The notes beneath the pieces were generated by a model. It was given only the letters and a program-made list of their open reading frames with translations, searched no databases and was not told the DNA's origin. From Pseudomonas sp. HOU2 (GTDB taxonomy: Bacteria > Pseudomonadota > Gammaproteobacteria > Pseudomonadales > Pseudomonadaceae), in NCBI RefSeq assembly GCF_040729435.1, contig NZ_CP160398.1, forward strand, positions 2,914,001 to 2,978,000: DNA of 64,000 nucleotides, written 5' to 3'. The stretch's first letter is position 1; each line of letters begins with the position of its first letter. A program made the translations under genes and the position numbers. Positions 47,182-54,892 of this stretch are shown here, in pieces.

Positions 47182-48480
47182 TCAGAGGGTCTTTTCGAAG
47201 ATCTTCGAGTTGCGCTGATAGTTGTACAGCGACGCCCGCGCCGCCGGCAGGCGCTCGACGCTGCTTGGCTCGAAACCGCGTTCGCGGAACCAGTGCGCGG
47301 TACGGGTGGTGAGGACGAACAGGGTTTTCAACCCTTGCGCCCGGGCACGGGTCTCGATGCGCTCCAGCAGCTCATCGCCGCGACCGCCATGGCGATACTC
47401 CGGATTCACCGCCAGGCACGCCAGCTCACCGGCATCCGAATCGGCAATCTGGTACAACGCCGCACAGGCGATGATCATGCCTTCACGCTCGACCACGCTG
47501 AACTGCTCGATCTCGCGCTCCAGCACTTCGCGCGAACGACGCACCAGAATCCCCTGCTCTTCCAGCGGGCTGATCAAATCGAGCAAACCACCGACGTCCT
47601 CAATCGCCGCCTCGCGCACCAGTTCGAATTGCTCCTGAGCGACCAGCGTACCGCCACCGTCGCGGGTGAACAGTTCGGTCAGCAGCGCGCCGTCCTCGGC
47701 ATAACTGACGATATGGCTGCGCGCCACGCCGCCACGGCAAGCTTCGGCGGCGGCATCCAGCAGTTCCGCCTGGTAGTTGTTGCCCAGACGCGCCAGATGC
47801 GCCGGCACCTGTTGCGGACGCAGTTCGCGCACCAGTTTGCCGTTTTCGTCGATCAGACCGAGGTCGGCGCCGAACAGCAGCAGTTTGTCGGCCCCCAGAT
47901 CAATCGCGGCGCGGGTGGCAACGTCTTCGCACGCAAGGTTGAAGATTTCCCCGGTCGGCGAATAGCCCAGCGGTGACAGCAGCACAATCGAGCGTTCATC
48001 GAGCAGACGATTGATGCCTTTGCGGTCGACCCGACGCACTTCGCCGGTGTGGTGATAGTCGACACCTTCCAGCACACCGATCGGCCGCGCGGTCACGAGG
48101 TTGCCGCTGGCCACCCGCAGACGCGAGCCCTGCATCGGCGACGAGGCCATGTCCATCGACAGTCGCGCTTCGATGGCGATGCGCAGCTGACCGACCGCGT
48201 CGATCACACATTCCAGGGTTGCCGCATCGGTGATGCGCATGCCGTGATGGTAGTGCGGGGTCAGGCCGCGAGCAGCGAGACGGGTTTCAATCTGCGGGCG
48301 CGAACCGTGAACCAGCACCAGACGCACGCCGAGGCTGTGCAACAGCACGAGGTCGTGGACGATGTTGCCGAAGTTCGGATGCTCCACGCCGTCGCCGGGC
48401 AGCATGACGACGAAGGTGCAGTCGCGGTGAGCATTGATGTAAGGAGACGCGTGGCGAAGCCAATTGACGTATTCGGGCAT
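47182..48480 (-). CDS. argA: N-acetylglutamate synthase
   Basis: ArgA acetylates glutamate with acetyl-CoA, the first step of arginine synthesis. The 432-residue protein joins an amino-acid-kinase-like regulatory domain (about residues 20-280; VVMLPGDGVEHPNFGNIVHDLVLLHSLGVRLVLVHG) to a C-terminal GNAT acetyltransferase (about 285-425; ELACLAVNPEYRHGGRGDELLERIE, the acetyl-CoA loop). The usual target of arginine feedback inhibition is the kinase-like domain. Confidence 0.96.
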   Translation of the reverse strand: MPEYVNWLRHASPYINAHRDCTFVVMLPGDGVEHPNFGNIVHDLVLLHSLGVRLVLVHGSRPQIETRLAARGLTPHYHHGMRITDAATLECVIDAVGQLRIAIEARLSMDMASSPMQGSRLRVASGNLVTARPIGVLEGVDYHHTGEVRRVDRKGINRLLDERSIVLLSPLGYSPTGEIFNLACEDVATRAAIDLGADKLLLFGADLGLIDENGKLVRELRPQQVPAHLARLGNNYQAELLDAAAEACRGGVARSHIVSYAEDGALLTELFTRDGGGTLVAQEQFELVREAAIEDVGGLLDLISPLEEQGILVRRSREVLEREIEQFSVVEREGMIIACAALYQIADSDAGELACLAVNPEYRHGGRGDELLERIETRARAQGLKTLFVLTTRTAHWFRERGFEPSSVERLPAARASLYNYQRNSKIFEKTL

Positions 48481-48648
48481 GAACCTGGGCCTGTAATAAA
48501 TAGCAGCCGGAAAAAAGGGCGAAACGGAAAACGCACAGCGGGCTGATGGTTATCGTCGGAACAGGCTTGGCGACACGCGCGCTCTCCTCATGAATACGGG
48601 TTGGGGTGCTGGCAATTTACAGCGTTTGGTCAGACAAAACACCGTCCC

Positions 48649-48737
48649 TGTAGGAGTGAGCCTGCTCGCGATAGCGGTGTGTCAGTCAATATCTTCGGTG
48701 ACTGGTTCACCGCTATCGCGAGCAGGCTCACTCCTAC
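48649..48737. repeat. Paired REP element, family D
   Basis: TGTAGGAGTGAGCCTGCTCG and its inverted copy flank about 45 bp between argA and argE, which read in the same direction. Confidence 0.9.
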
Positions 48738-48747
48738 AAAGGGGACA

Positions 48748-49902
48748 TCAGGGTTTGTCCGGGTTCAGGCAGTAATGTTCAATCAACTGCCGCAATAGAT
48801 GCACGGTAGGCTGCAAACGTGACATTTCAAGGTATTCCCCGGGCTGGTGCGCGCAGGCGATGTCGCCGGGGCCGAGCACGATGGTTTCGCAGCCAAGGCG
48901 CTGAAGATAAGGCGCTTCGGTGCCGAACGCTACTGCTTCGGCACTGTGGCCGGTGAGCTTTTCAGCAATACGCACCAATTCGGCGTCTTCGGCCTGCTCG
49001 AATGGCGGCACTTCCGGGAACAACGGCTGGTAGTCGATCTTCACCTGATGCCGCTCGGCCACCGGATTGAGCTTGCGCAGGATTTCCGCGCGCAGGACTT
49101 TCGGGTCCATGCCCGGCAACGGGCGCAGGTCGAACTCCAGCGAACACTGGCCGCAAATGCGATTCGGGTTGTCACCGCCATGAATGCAGCCGAAGTTCAT
49201 GGTCGGCTGCGGCACGCTGAACTGCGGATTGTTGAACTCACGCTGCCAAAGCAGGCGCAAACCGCGCAGCTCGCCAATGGCATCGTGCATCGCTTCGAGG
49301 GCGCTGTGGCCCAGGCGCGGATCCGACGAATGGCCGCTCTGCCCGAGGATATCGATGCGCTCCATCATGATGCCCTTGTGCATGCGGATCGGCTTGAGCC
49401 CGGTCGGCTCGCCGATCACTGCCGCTCGGCCGATCGGACGCCCGGCCTCCGCCAGCGCCCGGGCGCCGGACATCGAGCTTTCTTCATCGCAGGTGGCGAG
49501 GATCAGCAGCGGTTGCTTGAACGGTTGCTCGAGCAGCGGCTGCACGGCCTCGATGATCAGGGCGAAAAAACCCTTCATGTCGCAACTGCCCAGCCCGACC
49601 CAGCGGCCGTCGACTTCGGTGAGTTTCAGCGGATCGGTCTGCCACAGCGCATCGTCATAAGGCACGGTATCGCTATGCCCAGCCAGGACCAGGCCGCCGG
49701 GGCCACTGCCAAAACTGGCGAGCAGGTTGAATTTGCCGGGGCTGACCTGCTGGATATCGCAGCTGAAGCCCAGATCACCCAGCCAACCGGCAAGCAAATC
49801 GATCACCGCCCGGTTGGACTGATCCAGGCTCAGTTGGGTGCAACTGACCGACGGTGCGGCGATCAGTGCAGCGAACTGGTCTTGCATGGATGGCAAAGGC
49901 AT
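48748..49902 (-). CDS. argE: Acetylornithine deacetylase (M20 family)
   Basis: A 384-residue metallopeptidase-fold deacetylase. The metal site is H76 and D78 (LAGHSDTVPYDD), D109 (GSCDMKGF), E140-E141 (CDEES) and a distal His (HQPGEY). It removes the acetyl group from N-acetylornithine. I chose the ATG at 49902 over a TTG 12 bp upstream because TTGGAG lies 7 nt before it. It is upstream of argA on the same strand, with a REP element between, so the two may be co-transcribed. Most pseudomonads recycle the acetyl group with ArgJ, so this could act on other N-acetyl substrates. Confidence 0.88.
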   Translation of the reverse strand: MPLPSMQDQFAALIAAPSVSCTQLSLDQSNRAVIDLLAGWLGDLGFSCDIQQVSPGKFNLLASFGSGPGGLVLAGHSDTVPYDDALWQTDPLKLTEVDGRWVGLGSCDMKGFFALIIEAVQPLLEQPFKQPLLILATCDEESSMSGARALAEAGRPIGRAAVIGEPTGLKPIRMHKGIMMERIDILGQSGHSSDPRLGHSALEAMHDAIGELRGLRLLWQREFNNPQFSVPQPTMNFGCIHGGDNPNRICGQCSLEFDLRPLPGMDPKVLRAEILRKLNPVAERHQVKIDYQPLFPEVPPFEQAEDAELVRIAEKLTGHSAEAVAFGTEAPYLQRLGCETIVLGPGDIACAHQPGEYLEMSRLQPTVHLLRQLIEHYCLNPDKP

Positions 49903-50058
49903 CGCTGACTCCAACTCCCGATTTGAAGTCCATCATAGAGCCATCCGGCGCTCGGAATAAACCGCCGCAGGGCGTAGGAAGTTTGAGTCCTGTACACTGC
50001 ACGGCCTTGGCAGCCACACATTCCCCCGGCTGCGCTCCCGATCCTGGATTTTCCGGCC

Positions 50059-51429
50059 ATGCAGAAAGAAACCGAAATCAAACTCCGCGTCAGCCGCGAA
50101 ACCCTCGCTGCCCTGCGCGAGCACCCGCTACTGAAAAAACGCAACAAAAATGGCTGGGAACGCCGTGAGTTGATGAACCAGTACTTCGACACCCCCGAGC
50201 GCGACCTGGCCCAGGCCAAAGTCGCCCTACGTCTGCGCAAGGACGGCGACGAAGTGATTCAGACCCTCAAGACCCGCGGCCAGAGCGTGGCCGGTCTGTC
50301 CGAGCGTAACGAGTACGACTGGAAGCTGCCCAAAGCCAAGCTCGACGTGAAGAAACTCGACGGCGAATGCTGGCCCGAGGCGCTGGCCGAGCTGGACAAG
50401 AAAACCCTGAAGCCGATCTTCACCACCGATTTCGTCCGCGAACGCGCGGAAATCGCCTGGGGCCGCGGCAAGGCCAAAGTGGTGATCGAAGCCGCGCTGG
50501 ACCTTGGTCATGTGGTGGTCGGCAAGCAGAAAGAAGAAATCTGCGAGCTGGAACTGGAACTGCGCGAAGGCGAGCCTGCCGCACTGCTGGAACTGGCCGC
50601 GGAACTGGCCGAAACCCTGGCCCTGATGCCGTGCGACATCAGCAAGGCCGAGCGCGGCTACCGTTTGTATGACGCCAACAGCTACTCGCTGAGCCTGCCG
50701 GCGCCGCAACTGACGGCGGAAACCCAACTCGACGACGCCTTCGCCGCTCTGGCCTGGCACTTGCTCGGCAGCAGCCAGCGTCTGGCCGAACAATATCGCT
50801 TCAACGGCCACTGGCGCCTGCTGCAGGACTGGGTCGAGAACCTCGCGGAAATGCGCGCCCTGCTCAGCAGCCTCGGCCAGGCCGCACCGCGTCCGGCGAC
50901 TCACGACCTGCGCGTGGCGCTGGACGCATTGCTCGAAGACTGGCGCCCGCTGGTTCAGGTCGGCATCGAAGACGAAGACGTGCGCAAGGCGGCGCCGGAG
51001 CAATTCCTTGAAGAGCTGGAGGACCCGCGCTGGGGCCTGTTTTCGCTGACGGTTTCGCGCTGGCTGCTGGCCCGCACCTGGACCGCCGAGCGTAACACCC
51101 GCGGCAATCGCCAGGGCGCGGCGCAACTGCACAGCTGGCTGCCGCGCATGCTGGGCGAAGAAGCTACGTCCCTGCAATTGCAGCGTTATCAGCAGCAACC
51201 GGAAGATCTGGCCGAGCAATTGCCGCGCATCGAACGCATCCAGGTCTGGCTGCACCACGCGCGCAACGTGCTGGAGATCGCGGAAATGGATCGCCTGTAC
51301 GGCGAGCTGAACAAACTGGCGCAACTGGCCAACGAACCGACCATCACTGACGAACTGCTCGATGCGCGCAAGCAGCAGGCGATTGCGGTTTATCAGAATC
51401 GCGCGTGGAAAATGCTGCTGCGTATGTGA
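50059..51429 (+). CDS. CYTH-CHAD inorganic triphosphatase
   Basis: A 456-residue two-domain protein. The CYTH domain (about residues 1-200) carries the ExExK signature E4, E6, K8 (ETEIKLRV) and Glu/Lys-rich strands (EICELELELREGE). A CHAD domain (about 240-456) follows, rich in conserved His/Arg/Lys (HDLRVALDALLEDW; HHARNVLEIAEM). Such YgiF-like enzymes hydrolyse inorganic triphosphate; CHAD domains bind polyphosphate. It is divergent from argE. Confidence 0.88.
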   Translation: MQKETEIKLRVSRETLAALREHPLLKKRNKNGWERRELMNQYFDTPERDLAQAKVALRLRKDGDEVIQTLKTRGQSVAGLSERNEYDWKLPKAKLDVKKLDGECWPEALAELDKKTLKPIFTTDFVRERAEIAWGRGKAKVVIEAALDLGHVVVGKQKEEICELELELREGEPAALLELAAELAETLALMPCDISKAERGYRLYDANSYSLSLPAPQLTAETQLDDAFAALAWHLLGSSQRLAEQYRFNGHWRLLQDWVENLAEMRALLSSLGQAAPRPATHDLRVALDALLEDWRPLVQVGIEDEDVRKAAPEQFLEELEDPRWGLFSLTVSRWLLARTWTAERNTRGNRQGAAQLHSWLPRMLGEEATSLQLQRYQQQPEDLAEQLPRIERIQVWLHHARNVLEIAEMDRLYGELNKLAQLANEPTITDELLDARKQQAIAVYQNRAWKMLLRM

Positions 51430-51450
51430 TGCTCAGCAACACCTGAAAAC

Positions 51451-51558
51451 TGTGGCGAGGGAGCTTGCTCCCGCTGGAGGCCGAAGGACTCCCGATTCCT
51501 GCAATTGCAGATTTTGGGGCCGCTTCGAGACCCATCGGGGATAAATCCCCTCGCCACA
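51451..51558. repeat. Hybrid REP pair, families B and E
   Basis: The left unit is a family B copy (TGTGGCGAGGGAGCTTGCTC), but the right unit is ATCGGGGATAAATCCCCTCG, the family E core. The centre (CGAAGGACTCCCGATTCC / GGGGCCGCTTCGAGACCC) is a family B centre. This points to recombination or gene conversion between element types. Confidence 0.85.
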
Positions 51559-51564
51559 AAAGGA

Positions 51565-52035
51565 TCAGCGCAAGACTGGCAGGCTGGTCGTCGACTTGAT
51601 TTCCGACAGCGCCACAATCGAATTCACTTCCTGGATCCCCGGCACCAGCGACAGCTTCTCGAAAAAGAATCGCTCATACGCCTCGATGTCCGCCGCGACA
51701 ATCCGCAACAGAAAATCCACCGCGCCCATCAGCACATAACACTCCAAGACTTCCGGAAAGCCGCGAATCGCCTCGGTGAACTCGGTGAAGTTCGAGCGCC
51801 CGTGGGCGTTGAGTTTGATCTCGGCGAAGATCTGCGTATTCAGGCCGATCTTCTTGCGATCAAGCAAAGTCACCTGGCCGCGAATGATCCCCTCCTCCTT
51901 CATCCTTTGAATGCGCCGCCAGCACGGCGATTGCGACAGGCCCACCTGCTCGGCGATCTGTGCACTGGACAGCGAAGCATCCTCTTGCAGCAAGGCGAGA
52001 ATGCGCCGGTCGTAACTGTCCAATTCGCTGTGCAT
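51565..52035 (-). CDS. Lrp/AsnC-family transcriptional regulator
   Basis: A 156-residue regulator with an N-terminal winged HTH (residues 5-60; DSYDRRILALLQEDASLSSAQIAEQVGLSQSPCWRRIQRM) and a C-terminal RAM/ACT-like ligand domain (FPEVLECYVLMGAVDFLLRIVAADIEAYERFF). The ATG at 52035 has GAGG 8 nt upstream; a TTG 6 bp earlier is less likely. It is divergent from a small ACT-like protein gene, the probable target. Confidence 0.93.
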   Translation of the reverse strand: MHSELDSYDRRILALLQEDASLSSAQIAEQVGLSQSPCWRRIQRMKEEGIIRGQVTLLDRKKIGLNTQIFAEIKLNAHGRSNFTEFTEAIRGFPEVLECYVLMGAVDFLLRIVAADIEAYERFFFEKLSLVPGIQEVNSIVALSEIKSTTSLPVLR

Positions 52036-52161
52036 AACCAATCCTCAAAATGATCATTTGCCGAATTGTTCTTGTCGAGCAATCCACTGATCCGCTCATC
52101 TTAGACAAGAAATGCCCGACACCGAATGTAAAAATTCCTCCACTGACTCTGGAGACCGGAC

Positions 52162-52500
52162 ATGCCTCACCTCGAAGCCGTGAATACCCCTGCGCCCCGC
52201 GCCGATGTGTGGAACGTCAACAACGCGCACTGCTGCGCGCGTTATCAGCTGCTTGCCGAGGCCGAGCCGGATCTGCTGGTGCGGGTGCTGAACCTGTTTG
52301 CGCTGCAATTTCTGACGCCGCAACAGGTCCACGTCGAGCGGCTCGACGATCTGCTGTCGATCGATATCACCATCGACGGACTGAGCTGGCATCGCGCCCA
52401 GGTGATTGCGGAAAAACTTCGTAACCTGATCAGCGTCTGCTCGGTGAACCTGCAAGACGCCGACACGGCGTGGTCTGCGCCGGCCCAGGCGTCCGGCTGA
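52162..52500 (+). CDS. Small ACT-like domain protein, function unknown
   Basis: A 112-residue protein whose core (DLLVRVLNLFALQFLTPQQVHVERLDDLLSIDITIDGLSWHRAQVIAEKLRNLISVCSVNL, residues 37-96) has the beta-alpha-beta-beta-alpha-beta pattern of an ACT-like domain. The N-terminus (NVNNAHCCARYQLL) has two adjacent Cys residues. It has no catalytic domain and may be a regulatory subunit or sensor. It is divergent from the Lrp/AsnC regulator with 126 bp between starts. Confidence 0.7.
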   Translation: MPHLEAVNTPAPRADVWNVNNAHCCARYQLLAEAEPDLLVRVLNLFALQFLTPQQVHVERLDDLLSIDITIDGLSWHRAQVIAEKLRNLISVCSVNLQDADTAWSAPAQASG

Positions 52501-52590
52501 CAAATCCGGCAACGGCTTTGTCGGGTAGTGGCCCAACGGTCGGCGGGGCCACGACTATCCTTTGCGCACAGTCGTTCAAAAGGAGCCCGC

Positions 52591-54375
52591 ATGTCCGTTC
52601 AACTCGCCACTCAGGACCGCTGGCTGGATCTCAACGATGTGTTGCGTGAGCTGGTCGCCCAAGGCTTTATCAGCCAGGATTCGGCGGAGCAGGCGCTCAA
52701 CGCCCGGCGGCGCCACGCGACCCACGGCCAGCAGCATCCACTGGAATTCATCGCCAGCCAGCAACTGGATGATCTCAGCCGACCGGGCAAACATCTGGAT
52801 CTGGAAAGCCTGACCCTGTGGCTGGCGCAGCAGGCCGGTCAGCCGTACATGCGCATCGACCCGTTGAAGATCAACGTTGCGGCGATCACCCCGCTGATGT
52901 CCTACGCCTTTGCCCAACGGCACAAGATTCTTGCGGTAGCGGTCGACCGCGATGCGGTGGTGGTCGCCAGCGCCCAGCCCTACGTCACCGGTTGGGAGGC
53001 CGACCTGACCCATGTGCTGAAGCTGCCGATCAAACGGGTGGTCGCCAACCCGGTGGACATCCAGCGCTTCAGCGTCGAGTTCTTCCGCCTCGCCAAATCG
53101 GTCAGCGGCGCCAGCACTGCCGACGCGCAGAGCGGCAACCTCGGCAACTTCGAACAACTGCTCAACCTCGGCGCCAGCGATCAGGAGCCGGATGCCAACG
53201 ACGCGCACATCGTCAACATCGTCGACTGGCTGTTCCAGTACGCCTTCCAGCAGCGCGCCAGTGATATCCACATCGAACCGCGTCGCGAACAGGGCACCGT
53301 GCGCTTTCGCATCGACGGCGTGCTGCACAACGTCTATCAATTCCCGCCGCAGGTGACCATGGCGATCGTCAGTCGCCTGAAAAGCCTCGGGCGGATGAAC
53401 GTCGCCGAGAAGCGCAAACCCCAGGACGGCCGGGTCAAGACCAAGACCCCGGACGGTGGCGAAGTGGAGCTGCGGCTTTCAACGCTGCCCACCGCGTTTG
53501 GCGAAAAAATGGTCATGCGGATTTTTGACCCGGAAGTACTGCTCAAGGATTTCGATCAGTTGGGCTTTTCCGCCGACGACCTGCGCCGCTGGCAGGACAT
53601 GACCCGCCAGCCCAACGGCATCATTCTGGTCACCGGGCCGACCGGTTCAGGCAAGACCACCACGCTCTACACCACGCTGAAGAAACTGGCGACGCCGGAA
53701 ATCAACCTCTGCACCATCGAAGACCCGATCGAAATGGTCGAGCCGGCCTTCAACCAGATGCAGGTGCAGCACAACATCGACCTGAGCTTCGCCGCCGGCG
53801 TGCGTGCGCTGATGCGGCAAGACCCGGACATCATCATGATCGGCGAGATCCGCGACCTGGAAACCGCGGAAATGGCGATTCAGGCTGCACTCACCGGCCA
53901 CCTGGTGCTGTCGACCCTGCACACCAACGATGCGCCCAGCGCGATCAGCCGTCTGCTGGAACTCGGCGTGCCGCACTATCTGATCAAAGCCACGGTGCTC
54001 GGGGTCATGGCCCAGCGCCTGGTACGCACCCTGTGCCCGCACTGCAAGGCGCCGCTGACGCTGGAAGAGGACGATTGGCAGACCTTGACCCGCCCGTGGC
54101 AAGCGCCGCTGCCGGGCAATGCGCAACGGGCCATCGGTTGTCTGGAGTGCCGCGACACCGGTTATCGCGGACGCGCCGGGGTCTACGAAATCATGCAGTT
54201 GAGCGATAACCTCAAAGCCCTCATAACCCCGGACACCGACCTCACCGCCATCCGCCGGCAAGCCTTCAAGGAAGGCATGCGCAGCCTGCGCCTGTCGGGC
54301 GCGCAAAAGGTCGCGGCGGGGCTGACCACCCTTGAAGAAGTGCTGCGGGTTACGCCGCAGAGCGAGCAGAAATAG
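52591..54375 (+). CDS. GspE/PilB-family secretion-type ATPase
   Basis: A 594-residue type II secretion/type IV pilus assembly ATPase. The N-terminal GspE-like domain (about 1-165) precedes an ATPase core with Walker A GPTGSGKTT (349-357), Asp box TIEDPIEM, Walker B DIIMIGEIRDLETA and His box LVLSTLHTNDA. A zinc-binding tetracysteine module (CPHC and CLEC) lies near the C-terminus. AAGGAG precedes the ATG at 52591. No other secretion or pilus gene is adjacent, so it is an orphan here. Confidence 0.9.
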   Translation: MSVQLATQDRWLDLNDVLRELVAQGFISQDSAEQALNARRRHATHGQQHPLEFIASQQLDDLSRPGKHLDLESLTLWLAQQAGQPYMRIDPLKINVAAITPLMSYAFAQRHKILAVAVDRDAVVVASAQPYVTGWEADLTHVLKLPIKRVVANPVDIQRFSVEFFRLAKSVSGASTADAQSGNLGNFEQLLNLGASDQEPDANDAHIVNIVDWLFQYAFQQRASDIHIEPRREQGTVRFRIDGVLHNVYQFPPQVTMAIVSRLKSLGRMNVAEKRKPQDGRVKTKTPDGGEVELRLSTLPTAFGEKMVMRIFDPEVLLKDFDQLGFSADDLRRWQDMTRQPNGIILVTGPTGSGKTTTLYTTLKKLATPEINLCTIEDPIEMVEPAFNQMQVQHNIDLSFAAGVRALMRQDPDIIMIGEIRDLETAEMAIQAALTGHLVLSTLHTNDAPSAISRLLELGVPHYLIKATVLGVMAQRLVRTLCPHCKAPLTLEEDDWQTLTRPWQAPLPGNAQRAIGCLECRDTGYRGRAGVYEIMQLSDNLKALITPDTDLTAIRRQAFKEGMRSLRLSGAQKVAAGLTTLEEVLRVTPQSEQK

Positions 54376-54444
54376 GCCACTACGGAACCGGATCGGGGAA
54401 ATCGCAATCCAACGCCGTAGTTAACCCCCAGGAGTCACTCAATC

Positions 54445-54762
54445 ATGCGTCTCAAACTTGCTGTCGCCACCCTTGCCTTGCTGTCCCTTCCCGTTGGTTC
54501 AGCGATGGCCGACAGCTTTTGGCGTAACGTCATTTCCTCCGGCGCCACCACCGGTTCGACCTACCTGACCTTCAAGGATCACAAGCTGATCGTTGCCGCA
54601 CAGGACGATGCCGGCAGCTTCGTCGCCAGCGATGGCGGCATCCGTGGGCCGTACCTGGAAGCAGCGATGCAGAAAGTCCGCGCCGACAATCCGGGCCTGC
54701 AAGCCACGGACATGGAACTGGCGAATGCGATTCTGGCGAAGAACGCAGTGGCTTCCGAGTAA
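54445..54762 (+). CDS. DUF2388 periplasmic protein
   Basis: A 105-residue secreted protein with a signal peptide (MRLKLAVATLALLSLPVGSAMA). The mature part (DSFWRNVISSGATTGSTYLTFKDHKLIVAAQDDAGSFVASDGGIRGPYLEAAMQKVRADNP) matches the small Pseudomonas DUF2388 family. The function is unknown. CAGGAG precedes the ATG and a strong terminator follows. Confidence 0.82.
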   Translation: MRLKLAVATLALLSLPVGSAMADSFWRNVISSGATTGSTYLTFKDHKLIVAAQDDAGSFVASDGGIRGPYLEAAMQKVRADNPGLQATDMELANAILAKNAVASE

Positions 54763-54775
54763 GCCCGGCGCCAAC

Positions 54776-54808
54776 AAAAATGCCGCTCGATCGAGCGGCA
54801 TTTTTTTA
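54776..54808. terminator. Intrinsic terminator after the DUF2388 gene
   Basis: ATGCCGCTCGA / TCGAGCGGCAT is a perfect palindromic stem, flanked by A5 on the left and T7 on the right. It works in both directions. Confidence 0.93.
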
Positions 54809-54819
54809 AGCAAAAAAAC

Positions 54820-54888
54820 AAAAGATCGCAGCCTTCAGCAGCTCCTACAGGGATCAGTGTAGGAGCTGCCGAAGGCTGCGATCTTTTG
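54820..54888. repeat. Paired REP element, family C
   Basis: AAAAGATCGCAGCCTTCAGC and its inverted, slightly diverged copy (TGCCGAAGGCTGCGATCTTT) are separated by about 14 bp, just before the gcvP stop. The CAGC/GAAG core differs from other family C copies. Confidence 0.88.
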
Positions 54889-54892
54889 CTCT

